In this document: positions 4,378-5,827 of the stretch, one piece after another
How the letters are laid out: each line of letters starts with the position of its first letter
How positions within the stretch are numbered: the first letter of the stretch is position 1
NCBI GenBank assembly: GCA_019419485.1
Contig: DXZV01000117.1
Coordinates: forward strand, 1 to 5,827
Direction: 5' to 3'
DNA: 5,827 bases
DNA from: Collinsella sp.
Lineage (GTDB): Bacteria > Actinomycetota > Coriobacteriia > Coriobacteriales > Coriobacteriaceae
The notes under the pieces: generated by a model
Told to the model about the DNA's origin: nothing
The model's database searches: none
Seen by the model: only the letters and a program-made list of their open reading frames with translations
Made by a program: the position numbers and the translations under genes

Positions 4378-5664
4378 TTAGGGGCGGACCTGGCCGGTGC
4401 CTCGGAGCTTGTATTTGTAGGTGGTGAGGGCCTCGGCGGCAAAGGGGCCACGGGCGTGGAGCTTTTGGGTCGAGATGCCGATCTCGGCGCCCAGGCCAAA
4501 CTCGCCGCCGTCGGTAAAGCGCGTGCTGGCGTTGGCGTACACGGCCGAGGCATCGACCGCGTCCAGGAAGCGCTCGCAAGCATCCGTATCCTCGGCAACG
4601 ATGGCCTCGGAGTGCATCGTGCCGTAGCGATTGATGTGTGCGATGGCCTCGTCCTCGTTTGCCACGACCTTCACGCTCATCTCGAGCGCCAGGTACTCGC
4701 GACCCCAGTCCTCCTCAGTCGCGGCGACGTAGTCATCGCCCTCCACAAAGCCGGCATCGGCGCACGCGGCGCACGTGGCCTCGTCGCCGTGAATGAGCAC
4801 GCCGTGGTCGTGCAGCACGGCAACGACCGCAGGCAAAAACACATTGGCCACAGCATGGTCGACCAGCAGCGACTCGGCGGCATTGCACACGCCTACGCGC
4901 TGGGTCTTGGCATTAACGATAATGTTGAGTGCCTTATCAAAGTCGGCGGATTCATGCACGTAGATATGGCAATTGCCCGTGCCCGTCTCGATCACCGGAA
5001 CGAGCGACTCGCGCACGCAGCGCTGGATCAGGCCCGCACCGCCACGCGGAATGAGCACATCGACGACGCCGCGGAGCTTCATGAGCTCGCCGGTGGCCTC
5101 GCGGTCGGTAGACTCGATCATCGACACGGCCTCGCGCGGGAAACCCTGGGCCTCGAGCGCATCGGCCAGCAGTTCGGCAATCATGGCACACGAGTGATAG
5201 GCCAGCGAGCCGCCGCGCAGAATGCAGGCGTTGCCGGTGCGGATGCAGATGCCCGCGGCGTCGGCCGTCACGTTGGGGCGCGCCTCGTACACCATGGCGA
5301 CCAGGCCCAACGGCACGCTCACGCGGGTGAGGTCCACGCCGCTTGCGAGCACGCGGTGGTCGAGCACGCGGCCGACAGGATCGGGCAGCTCGGCGAGCTT
5401 CTCCAGGCCGGCGGCCATACCCTCAACGCGCTCGGGCGTCAGCAGCAGACGGTCGAGGAGCCCCGCCGAGGTCCCCGCATCGCGCGCGGCGGACATATCG
5501 AGCTCGTTGGCGGCAACGATGGAGTCGACACCGTTGCGCAGTGCTGCGGCCATGGCGCGCACGGCCTCCTGGCGCTGCTCGTCGCTCGCCGTGGCAAGCG
5601 AGGCCGACGCTGCCTTAGCGGCAACGGCAAGATCGTGGACATACGTGGCTATATCGACCGACAT
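4378..5664 (-). CDS. proA: Glutamate-5-semialdehyde dehydrogenase (gamma-glutamyl phosphate reductase), 428 aa
   Basis: Second step of proline synthesis: NADPH-dependent reduction of gamma-glutamyl phosphate to glutamate-5-semialdehyde, in the cytoplasm. The protein is a full-length aldehyde dehydrogenase-fold ProA (family about 410-430 aa). Signatures: VPLGLVAMVYEARPNVTADA (117-136), RTGNACILRGG (142-152), DVLIPRGGAGLI (202-213), the catalytic cysteine Cys260 in TQRVGVCNAAESLL (254-267), ATEEDWGREYLAL (315-327), FGLGAEIGISTQKLHARGP (389-407) and the C-terminal LTTYKY...RGTGQVR. The ATG at 5664 is the first start after an in-frame TAG at 5680-5682. AGGAG lies 12 nt upstream, rather far, while AAAGGG (5671-5676) is 6 nt away, so the ribosome site is ambiguous. 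No proB is adjacent; the gene appears monocistronic with terminator copy 2 downstream and a divergent gene upstream. No attenuator or proline-rich leader peptide is visible. Confidence 0.97.
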   Translation of the reverse strand: MSVDIATYVHDLAVAAKAASASLATASDEQRQEAVRAMAAALRNGVDSIVAANELDMSAARDAGTSAGLLDRLLLTPERVEGMAAGLEKLAELPDPVGRVLDHRVLASGVDLTRVSVPLGLVAMVYEARPNVTADAAGICIRTGNACILRGGSLAYHSCAMIAELLADALEAQGFPREAVSMIESTDREATGELMKLRGVVDVLIPRGGAGLIQRCVRESLVPVIETGTGNCHIYVHESADFDKALNIIVNAKTQRVGVCNAAESLLVDHAVANVFLPAVVAVLHDHGVLIHGDEATCAACADAGFVEGDDYVAATEEDWGREYLALEMSVKVVANEDEAIAHINRYGTMHSEAIVAEDTDACERFLDAVDASAVYANASTRFTDGGEFGLGAEIGISTQKLHARGPFAAEALTTYKYKLRGTGQVRP

Positions 5665-5707
5665 GGGCGGCCCTTTCTCCTAGAAGTTTGCAACCATGGT
5701 AGCCGAT

Positions 5708-5738
5708 TTGCGCATGGCCTCGCCCGCGGCGGTAGAAT
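5708..5738 (+). promoter_or_regulatory. Candidate promoter of the plus-strand gene at the right edge
   Basis: TAGAAT (5733-5738) is a five-of-six -10 box. The nearest -35-like sequence, TTGCGC (5708-5713), is 19 nt away, longer than ideal. Transcription would begin about 32 nt before the ATG at 5777. I found no convincing proA promoter in the same 112-bp divergent gap. Confidence 0.3.
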
Positions 5739-5776
5739 TGGTCAACCCGAAACACCGCAACGAACGGAAGACTCAC

Positions 5777-5827
5777 ATGGCCCTCATCACTTCGTACCAC
5801 GTCCCCGGCCTGTATGTCGAGGACCAC
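5777..5827 (+). CDS. First 17 codons of a divergent gene, possibly an alpha/beta hydrolase (truncated by window edge)
   Basis: An ATG with GGAAG seven nt upstream opens MALITSYHVPGLYVEDH, which reaches the window edge. The VPGL...DH pattern resembles the N-terminus of proline iminopeptidase-like (S33 family) alpha/beta hydrolases, where it is usually followed by a VPLDW or VPLDH motif. Seventeen residues are too few for a firm call. The gene is divergent from proA with a 112-bp gap that holds a plausible promoter, so it is probably a real gene. If it is a proline-releasing peptidase, its place beside proA would fit proline metabolism, but that is speculation. Confidence 0.5.
   Translation, partial: MALITSYHVPGLYVEDH

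Noticed and set aside
3891..4598. 235-codon minus-strand frame crossing the HD gene, the terminator and the 3' end of proA
   Set aside because: It is antisense to the HD gene, reads straight through the terminator hairpin and overlaps proA in another frame; it is a composition artefact.
5615..5827. 70-codon minus-strand frame over the proA start and the divergent gap
   Set aside because: It overlaps the well-supported proA N-terminus and the opposite-strand gene start, and shows no motif.

Overview
The window is chromosomal DNA from a GC-rich bacterium. Coding GC is high and the intergenic gaps are clearly AT-richer. The gene set, the protein wording and the repeated hairpins around a GGGGACAGGCACC core suggest a gut Coriobacteriia genome, most likely Collinsella. 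That assignment is inference from recognition, because no 16S or other marker is present.

Layout. (1) Positions 1-381, minus strand: the 5' end of a gene cut by the window edge. It encodes a disordered Ala/Pro/Lys/Arg-rich N-terminus, and transcription factor Rho is my best guess. (2) 382-908: a 527-bp gap. Read on the minus strand it holds a strong terminator for argS (831-863), a 150-bp element with 27-bp terminal inverted repeats (636-785), a small GGGAC hairpin, a candidate promoter and a ~140-nt leader for the first gene. (3) 909-2762, minus: argS, complete, class Ia arginyl-tRNA synthetase. (4) 2763-3104: a divergent promoter region. (5) 3105-3590, plus: a CarD/CdnL-family RNA-polymerase-binding regulator that contains no tryptophan. 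(6) 3603-3645: terminator hairpin. (7) 3708-4307, plus: an HD-superfamily predicted hydrolase of unknown substrate. (8) 4323-4364: a second terminator sharing 35 identical bases with the first; it lies between convergent genes and can work in both directions. (9) 4378-5664, minus: proA, complete, glutamate-5-semialdehyde dehydrogenase. (10) 5777-5827, plus: the first 17 codons of a divergent gene, possibly an alpha/beta hydrolase.

The genes are mostly single transcription units separated by terminators or divergent promoters, not one operon. They are core housekeeping functions: tRNA charging, proline synthesis, transcription initiation control and probably transcription termination. I see no phage, CRISPR, toxin-antitoxin or transposase gene. 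The least explained content is non-coding: the inverted-repeat element at 636-785 and the family of GGGGACA hairpins, two copies of which bracket the HD gene and appear to serve as its neighbours' terminators.
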